Assembly (NCBI GenBank): GCA_027083925.1
Contig: JALWMK010000031.1
Span: forward strand, 1-64,000
Length of the DNA stretch: 64,000 bases
From: Sedimenticola sp.
GTDB taxonomy: Bacteria > Pseudomonadota > Gammaproteobacteria > Chromatiales > Chromatiaceae
Reading direction: 5' to 3'
A program made the translations under genes and the position numbers. Shown here in pieces: positions 42,891-53,064 of this stretch. Under the pieces are notes generated by a model. That model worked only from the letters and a program-made list of their open reading frames with translations, was not told the origin of the DNA and searched no databases. Within the stretch, counting starts at the first letter, position 1. Each line of letters begins with the position of its first letter.

Positions 42891-44549
42891 ATGAAAATTT
42901 CTCAAGAATACTTAGGTCGGGTCATAGCTATCATCCCAGCAAGAGGTGGCTCAAAAGGAATACCCAAGAAAAACTTAAGACCTGTAGCCGGAAAACCCCT
43001 GTTGTACTACTCCATTCAAGCGGCATTGGCTGCCTCTACAGTTACCAAAGTTTATGTTTCTACAGACGACGACGAGATAGCATTGTTTGCAGAGCGTTTT
43101 GGCGCAAACATAATCATCCGCCCCGCCAAACTGGCTGACGACATCACCACGCTTGATCCGGTAATATCAAGCGCTGTTCAGGCTATAGAAAAAGATGAAG
43201 AGGACATCGACCTTGTGGTTACCATTCAACCAACGTCCCCATTGCTGACCGACAAAGATATAGACGGCGTAGTCACAAGTTTGATTGTAAATACGGCTGA
43301 TACAGCCATAACAGTTGTTGATGATAGGCATCTGTGCTGGACGATTGGCAGCAATGGCGCAACACCAGCTTATAAAAAGAGAGTAAACCGCCAGCAATTG
43401 CCGAAAAACTTTCGTGAAACAGGCGCGGTAGTAGCCTGCACAAGAGATCAACTGAAATCTGGCAGCCGCTTTGGCACCAAGGTAACTTTATATGAAGTTC
43501 CATACAATAGAAGCTTCGATATAGATACCTACGCCGATCTATACCTTTGTGAAGCAATGTTGATGCGGTTCCGTATCGTGTTCACCGTAGTTGGATATCC
43601 AGAAGTTGGCCTCGGGCATGCTTACCGAACCATCATGCTGGCACACGAGTTAGTTAAATATGAACTGATATTCGTATGCGAAGAAAAAAATAAGCTTGCT
43701 GCAGACTACATAAGCCAGCATGGCTACCACGTGACTGTTTGCAAAGAAAACACATTGGCGGAAACCGTATGTGCTTTATCTCCCGACCTGGTTATAAATG
43801 ATATTCTTGATACTGAACCTGAATACATAACAACTCTCAAACAATGTGGCTGCAAAATAGTGAATTTCGAAGATTTGGGGCCTGGCAGCATGGAAGCAGA
43901 TTTGGTTGTTAATGCCCTGTATCCATACAGCCTCCCATCGGATCACATTCTGGTAGGCCCCAAGTATTTTTGCTTAAGAGACGAGTTCCTGTACATCAAC
44001 AAAGAAGATACCCACAATCTATCTGGTCGGATTTTGTTGACATTTGGAGGGGTGGATGAGGGGAACCTTACTACCCGTGTATTGGACATTATTGCCCCAA
44101 TATGCATTGACAAAGGGTATATCGTGGAGATAGTTCTTGGGCCAGGATTCAAGCATATGAGAGAACTTGGAGTGTTGCTTTCTTCCATGAGGAAAATGAG
44201 GGTAAAGGTGATTCAGGATACAAAAAGGATCTCTAGCCATATGCTCAAAGCTGACCTCGCAATTACGTCTGGCGGCCGCACCGTGCTGGAATTGGCCGCG
44301 TTGAGCATTCCAACAATGGTCATCTGTCAAAATATTCGGGAAACAACACATACATACGCATCAAGTGAGCACGGCATATTAAACCTTGGCTTTCGGGATC
44401 ACGTGACAAATCATCAGATCAAAGAAACATTTTTAAAAGTGGCGACGGATGATACTCTAAGGAAAATAATGAAAAGCAAAGCCAGCTCCCTGGATCTTTC
44501 CAAGGGGAAAGAACGGGTAATAAAAAAAATACTCTCCCTTTTACACTAA
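42891..44549 (+). CDS. Fusion: CMP-nonulosonate cytidylyltransferase (NeuA/PseF-like) + SpsG/PseG-like domain
   Basis: N-term IAIIPARGGSKGIPKKNLRPVAGKPLLYYSI; C-term VVGYPEVGLGHAYRTIMLAHEL...DLAITSGGRTVLELAALSIPTMVI. Confidence 0.88.
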   Translation: MKISQEYLGRVIAIIPARGGSKGIPKKNLRPVAGKPLLYYSIQAALAASTVTKVYVSTDDDEIALFAERFGANIIIRPAKLADDITTLDPVISSAVQAIEKDEEDIDLVVTIQPTSPLLTDKDIDGVVTSLIVNTADTAITVVDDRHLCWTIGSNGATPAYKKRVNRQQLPKNFRETGAVVACTRDQLKSGSRFGTKVTLYEVPYNRSFDIDTYADLYLCEAMLMRFRIVFTVVGYPEVGLGHAYRTIMLAHELVKYELIFVCEEKNKLAADYISQHGYHVTVCKENTLAETVCALSPDLVINDILDTEPEYITTLKQCGCKIVNFEDLGPGSMEADLVVNALYPYSLPSDHILVGPKYFCLRDEFLYINKEDTHNLSGRILLTFGGVDEGNLTTRVLDIIAPICIDKGYIVEIVLGPGFKHMRELGVLLSSMRKMRVKVIQDTKRISSHMLKADLAITSGGRTVLELAALSIPTMVICQNIRETTHTYASSEHGILNLGFRDHVTNHQIKETFLKVATDDTLRKIMKSKASSLDLSKGKERVIKKILSLLH

Positions 44550-44570
44550 ACCCATGGAAATAGATTTTAC

Positions 44571-45641
44571 ATGCAACATAATTCAATAATTATTGGCCGC
44601 CATACTGTAGGAAACAGCTTTTCACCATATATTATTGCGGAAATAGGCGTCAATCATGAAGGAAGCATGCATTTGGCCAAGCGCCTTATTGCAGAAGCTG
44701 CAGAAGGAGGGGCGCATGCCGCCAAATTCCAATCCTACAAAGCCGGAAAACTCGCTTCCAAGCACAGTCCTGCGTATTGGGACACAAACAAAGAACCCAC
44801 AACAAGCCAGTACAAGCTGTTTAAGAAATATGACAATTTCGGTCAAGAGGATTACGAAGAACTAGCCATCTATTGCAAGGATTGTGGAATTGACTTTATG
44901 TCCACCCCTTTCGATCTTGAGGCCGTGGATTTTCTCAACCCCCTGGTTCCCGCGTTTAAAATTGCTTCGGCAGACATAACCAATGTGCCCTTAATACGAA
45001 AGTGCGCACAAACCGGAAAACCATTGCTAATGTCCACAGGCGCCTCAACCCTACCTGAAATAGAGTTCGCCATCCAGACCGCCCGCCAAGCCGGCGCCTC
45101 CCATATTGCTATTCTCCATTGTGTCCTAAACTACCCAACGCCTATTGAGCATGCTCAACTTGGAATGATTCTGGTACTTAAAAGAACATTCCCGGATTTA
45201 CTGATTGGCTATTCAGACCATGTAGTGCCAGATGAAACGATTAGCTCACTAGAAGTGTCCCTACTACTAGGCGCAAGCATCCTGGAAAAACACTTTACAC
45301 ACGACAAAAACCTACCTGGAAATGACCACTACCACGCCATGAACAAACTGGATCTACAACGCTTTTGTGCAAAAGCCAGCAGATATGCCAAACTTATTGG
45401 TCATAAACGCCCGTCGATAGACAATGAAAAATCTGCGCGGGCCAACGCCAGACGAAGCATCGTGGCCGCGAGAAGTATAGGCAAAGGAGAAATATTTTCA
45501 GAGGAAAACCTGACCGCCAAGCGCCCGGGGCTTGGTATAAGCCCGATACACTGGGATGAGGTTATTGGCCGCCAAGCAGCCGAAAATATCGATGAAGATT
45601 CATTGTTATCCTGGAGTGCCATTCTGGATGAAAATGACTGA
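44571..45641 (+). CDS. neuB: N-acetylneuraminate synthase family (NeuB-like) with C-terminal SAF domain
   Basis: PYIIAEIGVNHEGSMHLAKRLI...FKIASADITNVPLIR...GYSDHVVPDE; SIVAARSIGKGEIFSEENLTAKRPG. Confidence 0.92.
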   Translation: MQHNSIIIGRHTVGNSFSPYIIAEIGVNHEGSMHLAKRLIAEAAEGGAHAAKFQSYKAGKLASKHSPAYWDTNKEPTTSQYKLFKKYDNFGQEDYEELAIYCKDCGIDFMSTPFDLEAVDFLNPLVPAFKIASADITNVPLIRKCAQTGKPLLMSTGASTLPEIEFAIQTARQAGASHIAILHCVLNYPTPIEHAQLGMILVLKRTFPDLLIGYSDHVVPDETISSLEVSLLLGASILEKHFTHDKNLPGNDHYHAMNKLDLQRFCAKASRYAKLIGHKRPSIDNEKSARANARRSIVAARSIGKGEIFSEENLTAKRPGLGISPIHWDEVIGRQAAENIDEDSLLSWSAILDEND

Positions 45642-45728
45642 AGCCATGCTGCGCATTGAAAGCATTTAGTCTACTTTCAATCATTACTCCTTTCAGCCCC
45701 CTTAAAAACAGCAACCGACCAATAAGAA

Positions 45729-46874
45729 ATGAGCAAAGATTACTACGTTATCCTGACCGGCTCAAAAAATAACGCCGGTGATTTTCTGATCAAGTATCGC
45801 GCCAAACAGTTATTTTCTCAGCTTAGACCTGATCGGGAAATAATTGACTTCGATGGCTGGGTTCCTTTTGATCAGAGTAAACTAGAAATCGTAAACAACG
45901 CAAAAGCACTGGTACTTACGGGAGGACCCGCACTACAAAAAAAAATGCGTCCGCGTGTTTATGGCCTGACCAGCAACCTCTCGGATATCAATACTCCCTT
46001 AGCAACAATGGGGATCGGCTGGTATTCTCCGCACGGCAAATGGCATAACACCCACCGCTATGCACTGAATTCTGATTCCAAAGCACTACTTGCAAGAATC
46101 GCAGAAGATGGTCTTATATCAAGCGTAAGAGATTACCATACCTTAAATGTGCTAAATAGCATGGGGTTTACAAACTACCTAATGACTGGTTGCCCCGCAC
46201 TTTACAGCAAAGAGCATATGAACTTGCCACTGCAACTTTCACCAAAGCCAAAAAAAATAGGATTCTCATTGGGCGTTGCATTTCAGGGATCCAGAAGAAT
46301 GCTGAAACAAATGCAGGACACCATACTCATGACCAGAGAACTATTCCCAGATTCCACACTGCAAATTGTGTTTCATCATGGAATTTCTGACGAATACCTG
46401 AAAACAGATGGTATGGCTAAATCATTGTTCAAAGCCCAAACTAGCTTTCTTGCATGGCTAGCAAAACAAAATATTTCTCATATTGATATTTCTGGCTCTG
46501 CAGAAAAGCTGGTTGAATATTATAGCAATTGTGATTTTCACATTGGCTATCGGCTTCATGCACATATATTTATGAGTAGTATTTCAAAACCTTCCGTCCT
46601 GCTGAATGAAGATGGGCGAGGCATAGGGATTTACAAGGTGTTGGGAGGGATCAATCTTGATGCCTACAGCAGAGTCACAAAAAATAAACTTGTTTCAGCA
46701 CTCCATAAATTCGGCATACCATTTGACCACATGAAACCAGCAAATAATCTATTACAAGACTACAAAAATACAATGGCATATGAAATGAAGAGTGGCGTAA
46801 GGTTATACCAACCTCGTGAAAACATTAGCCTCCACTACCGGGTGATGAAAGCATTTCTACGAGGACTCCCATGA
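45729..46874 (+). CDS. Polysaccharide pyruvyl transferase family protein
   Basis: YYVILTGSKNNAGDFLIKYRAKQLF...YSNCDFHIGYRLHAHIFMSS. Confidence 0.8.
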   Translation: MSKDYYVILTGSKNNAGDFLIKYRAKQLFSQLRPDREIIDFDGWVPFDQSKLEIVNNAKALVLTGGPALQKKMRPRVYGLTSNLSDINTPLATMGIGWYSPHGKWHNTHRYALNSDSKALLARIAEDGLISSVRDYHTLNVLNSMGFTNYLMTGCPALYSKEHMNLPLQLSPKPKKIGFSLGVAFQGSRRMLKQMQDTILMTRELFPDSTLQIVFHHGISDEYLKTDGMAKSLFKAQTSFLAWLAKQNISHIDISGSAEKLVEYYSNCDFHIGYRLHAHIFMSSISKPSVLLNEDGRGIGIYKVLGGINLDAYSRVTKNKLVSALHKFGIPFDHMKPANNLLQDYKNTMAYEMKSGVRLYQPRENISLHYRVMKAFLRGLP

Positions 46875-47521
46875 AGAAAAATATAAAAACAATACTGAAT
46901 AAAATACGTTTATGCAGGCACCTTAACACCATTAAAGATCCACATCTGTTATCACTAAACTGCCAGATCAAGAATTCTTCTCTTTCTCACGGCGTTATGG
47001 TTTCCCACGGAGCAAGCATACTGAATTCCTCCATAGCGCGCTACACTTCGATCGGCCGCAGCACCAAGATCGCCCACGCTACCATAGGCTCTTTTTGTGC
47101 TATTTCCTGGGATTGCACTATTAATGCCATCACCCACCCTATCAATCATTTAACGATCAGCGCTTTTCCTTATGCGCCCCATGTTGGCGCCTTTGTAGCA
47201 GAACGAAAACAAAAGCATCAAATCGTTACTATTGGGTCAGATGTTTGGGTTGGAACCAATGCTATAATTATGCCAGGAATTGAGATCGGCCATGGAGCCA
47301 TAATTGGGGCGGGAGCAATCGTTACACATAGCGTTCCACCATACCAAATAGTTGTTGGTAACCCAGCCAAAATACTACGTTCAAGGTTTGACCACCAAAC
47401 CGTTGAATCCCTCCTGGAACTGGAATGGTGGGCATGGGAAGAAGAAAAAATAAAGTCCAATATCTCTTTTTTTCAGCACCCAATATCACGATCAGATATA
47501 AGCAGTCTAAAAAGACTGTAA
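46871..47521 (+). CDS. Left-handed beta-helix acyltransferase (CatB-type)
   Basis: IGSDVWVGTNAIIMPGIEIGHGAIIGAGAIVTHSVPPYQIVVGNPAKILRSRF. Confidence 0.9.
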   Translation: MKKNIKTILNKIRLCRHLNTIKDPHLLSLNCQIKNSSLSHGVMVSHGASILNSSIARYTSIGRSTKIAHATIGSFCAISWDCTINAITHPINHLTISAFPYAPHVGAFVAERKQKHQIVTIGSDVWVGTNAIIMPGIEIGHGAIIGAGAIVTHSVPPYQIVVGNPAKILRSRFDHQTVESLLELEWWAWEEEKIKSNISFFQHPISRSDISSLKRL

Positions 47522-47528
47522 ACGCTTT

Positions 47529-48776
47529 ATGCTCCTTTCTTCTTCCATATACCTAGGATCGAGCCTGCTCAACAAAGCAGTTCCGTTTCTGCTTCTACCA
47601 CTCTTAACCAGCTATTTAACTCCTGCTGAATATGGAACAATCGCATTATTCCAAATGGGCGTTTCGCTATTTATAGCCCTATATGGCGGCCTCCACCTCA
47701 ACATATCCAGAACATACTTCAAGCTGGATATCAATAAATTTTCCCGCCTTCTGACTTCCATATACCTCATGCTTGTTAGCATTTGGATTTTCACAACCAT
47801 ACTCACCACGCTGTACTATTTCGCCGGAGGCACCACCTTTGGCCTGCCCCGGAACTGGCTTCTCGCCATGCCTGTTATAGCCGCAATGGGCATGGCCAAC
47901 CTGCTTAACTTGACATTACTTCGCAGCCAAGAACGCCCACTACAATACGCAAGGTGGGAGGTTTCACATTCGATCATCAACATGGGCATCAGCTACCTAT
48001 TGGTTGCGCACGTTTTGCTGGGTGCAGATGGCCGAATGCTTGGGATTTCCATTGCCATTCTTGTTTTTGGTGCACTCGGTATACTGCGCATCATTAAAAC
48101 CACCCCTTCTACAGGACACTTTTCTGCTGAAGACACAAAACAGGTAATTGCAATTTCTCTGCCGTTAATTCCCCATGTCCTCTCATCTGCGGCGATAACC
48201 AGCATTGACCTTGTTTTTATCCGCAACTACCTTGGTGAAAATGCTGTAGGGATATACTCCATTGGCTATCAGTTTGGCATGGTGGTCATGCTGTTCTCTG
48301 ACGCCTTCCTGAAAGCCTGGCAACCTTGGTTCTTCAAAACGATGAACAAAGAAACCCTACATAGCAAGATAGCAATCGTCAAAGGCATATGGAAGTTCTC
48401 TCTTATATTGGCTGTTAGCGCATTTGCCTGGGGTATTCTAGCCACATTGATGCTGCCATACGTTGCTAACATAAGATATGTTGATGCGATGTACTTGATT
48501 TTACCCATTTCCTTAAGCTACATTTTTTTTGGATGGTACCAGATAGTGTTTCCATTCTTGGTTTATGCCGGAAGAACATCTAGCATGGCATACATCACTC
48601 CTCTAGCTGCTTGTATCAATATTGGGCTAAACTACCTCCTTATCCCCAAGTATGGGTATTCTGGTGCAATAATAGCAACCGCTCTCGCCTACTTTTTTAT
48701 GTTTTCCGTGACATTCTATGCTGCAAATAAATACGTTAAAATGCCTTGGATCGCAAAAAATCAACATATAGCATAA
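47529..48776 (+). CDS. Oligosaccharide flippase (Wzx-like)
   Basis: Polytopic; SSLLNKAVPFLLLPLLTSYLTPAEYGTIALFQ. Confidence 0.88.
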   Translation: MLLSSSIYLGSSLLNKAVPFLLLPLLTSYLTPAEYGTIALFQMGVSLFIALYGGLHLNISRTYFKLDINKFSRLLTSIYLMLVSIWIFTTILTTLYYFAGGTTFGLPRNWLLAMPVIAAMGMANLLNLTLLRSQERPLQYARWEVSHSIINMGISYLLVAHVLLGADGRMLGISIAILVFGALGILRIIKTTPSTGHFSAEDTKQVIAISLPLIPHVLSSAAITSIDLVFIRNYLGENAVGIYSIGYQFGMVVMLFSDAFLKAWQPWFFKTMNKETLHSKIAIVKGIWKFSLILAVSAFAWGILATLMLPYVANIRYVDAMYLILPISLSYIFFGWYQIVFPFLVYAGRTSSMAYITPLAACINIGLNYLLIPKYGYSGAIIATALAYFFMFSVTFYAANKYVKMPWIAKNQHIA

Positions 48777-48787
48777 AGGCCGGCATT

Positions 48788-49756
48788 ATGCATAACTCAC
48801 TATTTATTTGCTATACTCCACTACATGCTATAATCGCAAGGAGAATCATTGAGGAAGAGAATATTACAAACTATTCTGTACTTTTCTTCTGTGCCACGGA
48901 TAATAAAAAACACCGACACTATTATGATGTCATATCGAGCGGCTCAATCTACTCAAAATTTGAAGTCATAAAAAGATCCCCCATAAAGGACTTTCTTTTT
49001 CTACGAAAGTTCGTCAAATACGTCCAAGGAATTGGCTACAATTGTGCTACTACTATTTATACAGGAAATATAAAAATTATTTACTCTCGGTTAATTTTAT
49101 ACTTAATGAAAGCGACCAAATACATTACTTTTGACGACGGATCAGGAAACATCAGCGGTGGCGGGTACTTCTATACCAACGACACTATACTGAAATCACT
49201 GACATTTAAGCTGGCAGCCCCTCGCCTTCAATACAGCACACTGAGAAACAGCATGCTGAAGCATTATTCTATATTCAAACTTCCCAACGTATATAGCAAT
49301 GCACACTATATAGCGATGCTTAAGCCCAAACTGGAATCTCGGGACAAGGATGCTCTGAGGGTTCTTCTTACCAGCCCTTTTAGCGAGGATGGAGAAATGA
49401 GCAAATATTACGAAAATAACCTGTATCGTAATATACTTGAAAAGTACAGGATTGATCAAATCTTACCACATCCCAGAGAAAAACAGAAAAAAATCACTAG
49501 CATTAATACAAAATACATAGATACTAATCTTGTTGCCGAAGACTACCTTAATAACTTGTCTAAGCAATATGCCATAACAGCTTTTGGACTGTATAGTACA
49601 GCCTTACTAACTTTAAATGAATGCAATGACATTAAAGTAGTCAATATTGACGCCCAGCTAAGAAAGCCAACAGACTGGCTAAAGCGCACCTTTTTTCAAC
49701 TGGGGATCCCTACGGAATCTGCACCCTTAAGCCCCCCCCATGAAACCAACAATTAA
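48788..49756 (+). CDS. Putative glycosyltransferase family 52 (sialyltransferase-like)
   Basis: NSLFICYTPLHAIIARRIIEEE... YITFDDGSGNISGGG; NulO locus context. Confidence 0.55.
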   Translation: MHNSLFICYTPLHAIIARRIIEEENITNYSVLFFCATDNKKHRHYYDVISSGSIYSKFEVIKRSPIKDFLFLRKFVKYVQGIGYNCATTIYTGNIKIIYSRLILYLMKATKYITFDDGSGNISGGGYFYTNDTILKSLTFKLAAPRLQYSTLRNSMLKHYSIFKLPNVYSNAHYIAMLKPKLESRDKDALRVLLTSPFSEDGEMSKYYENNLYRNILEKYRIDQILPHPREKQKKITSINTKYIDTNLVAEDYLNNLSKQYAITAFGLYSTALLTLNECNDIKVVNIDAQLRKPTDWLKRTFFQLGIPTESAPLSPPHETNN

Positions 49757-49956
49757 GGCAGGCGGATCTCAATTCTTCACACTCCAAACCCTTACTACAC
49801 CTAAAGCCCATGTACGCCACTGCAATCGCCAACTTGAGTAGAGCTTTCCAAACAAATCTTGGGATTATCATTGCCTCCCACTTCAACTATACTTGCCCTG
49901 AAGGCCCTTGAAACAACATTTGATCTCAGGACACACCTTAAGAAAAATACTTAATT

Positions 49957-50676
49957 ATGAATAATGATCAACACATATACCAATCTGGAGAATACCTGGA
50001 AAACAACCCGGATTGGCATCAAAGCGATAGCCAGTGGAAAGCGAAACACATCGGTTCCATATTAAAAAACAATGGGTTATCTCCAAAAACCATCGCCGAG
50101 CTTGGCTGTGGCTCAGGAGCGATACTTCGTGCATTACAAAAACGTTTTCCCAGTGACGTGGGTTTCCTCGGTTACGACATATCTCCCCAAGCCATAGAAC
50201 TGGCGAAAGTCCACGAAAATGACCGGATGTATTTTCATTGCCAGGACATCACTCACAACTTGCCAACGCAGCAGGACGTTTTGTTGCTTATTGATGTATT
50301 CGAGCATGTAGAGGACTACTTTGGCCTACTAAGGAAAATACGTAAAGCAGCAAAATACTGTGTATTTCATATTCCGATTGACATGTATGCATTAGCAGTG
50401 CTATTGAACTATCAAATGGTTGCAAGAGAAGCCTATGGACATTTGCATTATTTTTCGAAATCCACCGCATTGAAAAGCCTGGAAGAATGTGGATACAAGA
50501 TCCTAGACTGGCGTTACACCAAGCCAGGATGGGAGTTACCACCAGAGGGAAAAGTCAATGCAACAAAAGCCCGCTTATTAAAATATCCCCGAATGCTGCT
50601 TTTCCGGATTTCTCCAGAATTGGCAGCCCGAACGTTAGGTGGCTGCTCCATACTGGTTTTGGCAAAACCTGAATAA
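49957..50676 (+). CDS. Class I SAM-dependent methyltransferase
   Basis: IAELGCGSGAILRALQKRFP...VLLLIDVFEHVEDYFGLLRKI. Confidence 0.88.
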   Translation: MNNDQHIYQSGEYLENNPDWHQSDSQWKAKHIGSILKNNGLSPKTIAELGCGSGAILRALQKRFPSDVGFLGYDISPQAIELAKVHENDRMYFHCQDITHNLPTQQDVLLLIDVFEHVEDYFGLLRKIRKAAKYCVFHIPIDMYALAVLLNYQMVAREAYGHLHYFSKSTALKSLEECGYKILDWRYTKPGWELPPEGKVNATKARLLKYPRMLLFRISPELAARTLGGCSILVLAKPE

Positions 50677-50677
50677 A

Positions 50678-50895
50678 AGGCAGCCTTAGTAATTTACGCC
50701 TGGCATCTACGCACATTAGGGTAGCGATAACTTCGTTGACAAACACAGCGGAAGAAAGTCTGGGATAAAATCAACTCGGAGCATAGGCGCTGATTTGGGG
50801 GCGCTTACCAATAGACGGACATGGCTGCATGATTAAATCGGACAACTTTGTTGACAAACACCGAACCTGCTCAAACAGAATTAATAGAGGTGCCC
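50678..50895. mobile_element. MITE copy C (diverged)
   Basis: AGGCAGCCTTAGTAATT ... AATTAATAGAGGTGCCC with flanking TAAA/TAAA; shares GCATCTACGCACATTAGGGTAGCGATAACTTCGT with copy B. Confidence 0.75.
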
Positions 50896-50901
50896 TAAAT
50901 T

Positions 50902-52323
50902 ATGTTATCCATCAGCAATAGATTTAGAGCAGCGTCTTCATTCTACTTTTTTTTAGTATATTTATTTATCTATATATTATCACTGCTGTTTTTTTATGAA
51001 AATATATGGTGGAAACTAGAAGGCATAGCATACCTTGCCTGGCTATTTCACCCATTGGCACTCCTGCTTTTAGCATCCCTTCGCTGGGGCATAGGGAAGT
51101 TTACAGTATTTATTGTCCCCTTTCTTCTGATGTCGATCGCCTTCTACTGGTCCTCTATTTTTCTCCTAAATTCCTTTAGCACTTACGAAATAGCAGCATC
51201 TACTTATTATATTGGCCTGGCTGGCATAACTACGCCTGTGTTGATTTACTACCTACTGGACTATTTTTTCCCATCACCTCTTGCTAGAAACTTTGGGCCT
51301 CTCAGGAGGCGGCTATACGAGTTTGTCAGCGCTCATCAGCAGATAGTTTACCTTCTTACTCTCCTTTCTATTTTAATTTCAATCCTCTTTACACTTTTAT
51401 TTTTCATTAAGGCTGGTGGAATACCACTTCTTGCCGACAATCCTGAGCAAGCCAGAGTTGAAGCAATGAAGGGCGCAGGGTTAATTCACCGGCTGTCCTA
51501 TTTGCCATTGCAAATGGCAGCCATCCTCCTTGGCATAATTTTGGCTTTCCGAAACAATATAGCATCGGCAAATAAACGGATTATCTTTCTCGCCAGCCTC
51601 ATGCTCTTCACCGTATTTCTCAATATGCTGACAGGCCCAAGAGCATCCCCATTGTGGGCTCTTATATACATGTACATTTCTTATGAACTATTCAAGCATC
51701 AGAACGTCCGAATTCGCCATGGAATTTCTATTGTAGTAGCCATACTGACTTTGGTAGCCATCATGGGGGGGGTTCGATATTCCGGGCTTGAAGAGGTAAA
51801 TCTCGCTGATACCGTAGAGCGTTTTGTCAATCGAATATACATGAACCCTGTTAACACCGACAGAATTGTGCGAACCTTCGAGAACCAAACACTGGGCGGA
51901 AACAGTTTTTGGATAGATCTGGCGGTACTAAAGCCCGGATTTCAACCCGACCTAGGCACCATACTAAAAGAAAAAGTGGGTGCTGAATTTGATGGGGGAG
52001 GCATTACGGTACCATTGCCCGCCGAGGGATACCTTAACTATGGCATAACTGGTGTATGGATATACGCAGTTGTTTTTGCCTTTATGTTGAAACTTGCTGA
52101 GTATCTTGTATATTTTGTACCAAATATTTTACTCAAATCCATACTGTTAGTGATAACACCACTACAGCTAATGGGCGTAGTTACTATGGGAATTAGCGGT
52201 ATTATTGTAAAAACAGTTATACCGAGCTTGGTAGTCGCTTCTGCACTATATATTTTATTACTTACGATGCTGACAATTAAGGCGTTGATACAAAAACGGG
52301 ATTCATATGGAAAGCCAGCCTAA
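50902..52323 (+). CDS. O-antigen/oligosaccharide polymerase (Wzy-like)
   Basis: Polytopic membrane protein in polysaccharide locus; TGPRASPLWALIYMYISYELF. Confidence 0.7.
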   Translation: MLSISNRFRAASSFYFFLVYLFIYILSLLFFYENIWWKLEGIAYLAWLFHPLALLLLASLRWGIGKFTVFIVPFLLMSIAFYWSSIFLLNSFSTYEIAASTYYIGLAGITTPVLIYYLLDYFFPSPLARNFGPLRRRLYEFVSAHQQIVYLLTLLSILISILFTLLFFIKAGGIPLLADNPEQARVEAMKGAGLIHRLSYLPLQMAAILLGIILAFRNNIASANKRIIFLASLMLFTVFLNMLTGPRASPLWALIYMYISYELFKHQNVRIRHGISIVVAILTLVAIMGGVRYSGLEEVNLADTVERFVNRIYMNPVNTDRIVRTFENQTLGGNSFWIDLAVLKPGFQPDLGTILKEKVGAEFDGGGITVPLPAEGYLNYGITGVWIYAVVFAFMLKLAEYLVYFVPNILLKSILLVITPLQLMGVVTMGISGIIVKTVIPSLVVASALYILLLTMLTIKALIQKRDSYGKPA

Positions 52324-53038
52324 GGCACCCTTTCTAGCACAAATCGATAAAAAATTACTTCCAGGGTTCAAAGAGATCAGGAGGGGAACGGTTACTTTCC
52401 TCAACCCTTATTCTTATCTGGTTGCGAGAAAAAACCCCCAGTATCTTGACAGCATAGATTACATAGCGATTGATGGAAGTCTTCTCGCAAAATTTCTTAC
52501 TCTTACGTTAAGGAAAGTCGATCGACTTAGCTTCGACTTTACCTCTATGGCAAACCAAATTTTCTCCTCCTTGGAAAATTCTGGTGGTAGTGTCTATTTT
52601 GTGGGATCTACCAACAGTAACATAAAAAAATTCATACAAAAGGTCGCCCATATGTACCCTGATTTAAGTATTGTTGGTTATCGCGATGGTTATTTTAGCA
52701 ATCAAAATGAGATGGCATTGTGCATTGATGACATTATTCATAATAAAGCTGATGTTGTTATAGCAGGAATGGGAACAGGGCTACAAGAGCAATTTTTATC
52801 TCTCCTGAAAACGGAAGGATGGCCAGGCGCAGGATATACATGTGGCGGCTTCATTCATCAAATTGCCAATACTTCCAATGCGCAATATTACCCTGACTGG
52901 ATAAATAACTATGGACTAAGGTGGGCTTATCGTATATATGATGAACCAAAGCTTATCAAGCGCTACTTGGTTGATTACGGAACATTCTTACCAGTATTTA
53001 TATGGGATGCAATATATTACAAATTCAAATCTAGATAA
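52307..53038 (+). CDS. WecG/TagA/CpsF family glycosyltransferase
   Basis: TFLNPYSYLVARKN..., DGSLLAKFL, VYFVGSTNSNIKKFI, ADVVIAGMGTGLQEQFL. Confidence 0.88.
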   Translation: MESQPKAPFLAQIDKKLLPGFKEIRRGTVTFLNPYSYLVARKNPQYLDSIDYIAIDGSLLAKFLTLTLRKVDRLSFDFTSMANQIFSSLENSGGSVYFVGSTNSNIKKFIQKVAHMYPDLSIVGYRDGYFSNQNEMALCIDDIIHNKADVVIAGMGTGLQEQFLSLLKTEGWPGAGYTCGGFIHQIANTSNAQYYPDWINNYGLRWAYRIYDEPKLIKRYLVDYGTFLPVFIWDAIYYKFKSR

Positions 53039-53047
53039 AACACTTGT

Positions 53048-53064
53048 GGGCACCTCTATTAATT
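53048..53064. mobile_element. Solo MITE terminal inverted repeat
   Basis: Exact GGGCACCTCTATTAATT, identical to the TIR of copy B. Confidence 0.7.
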
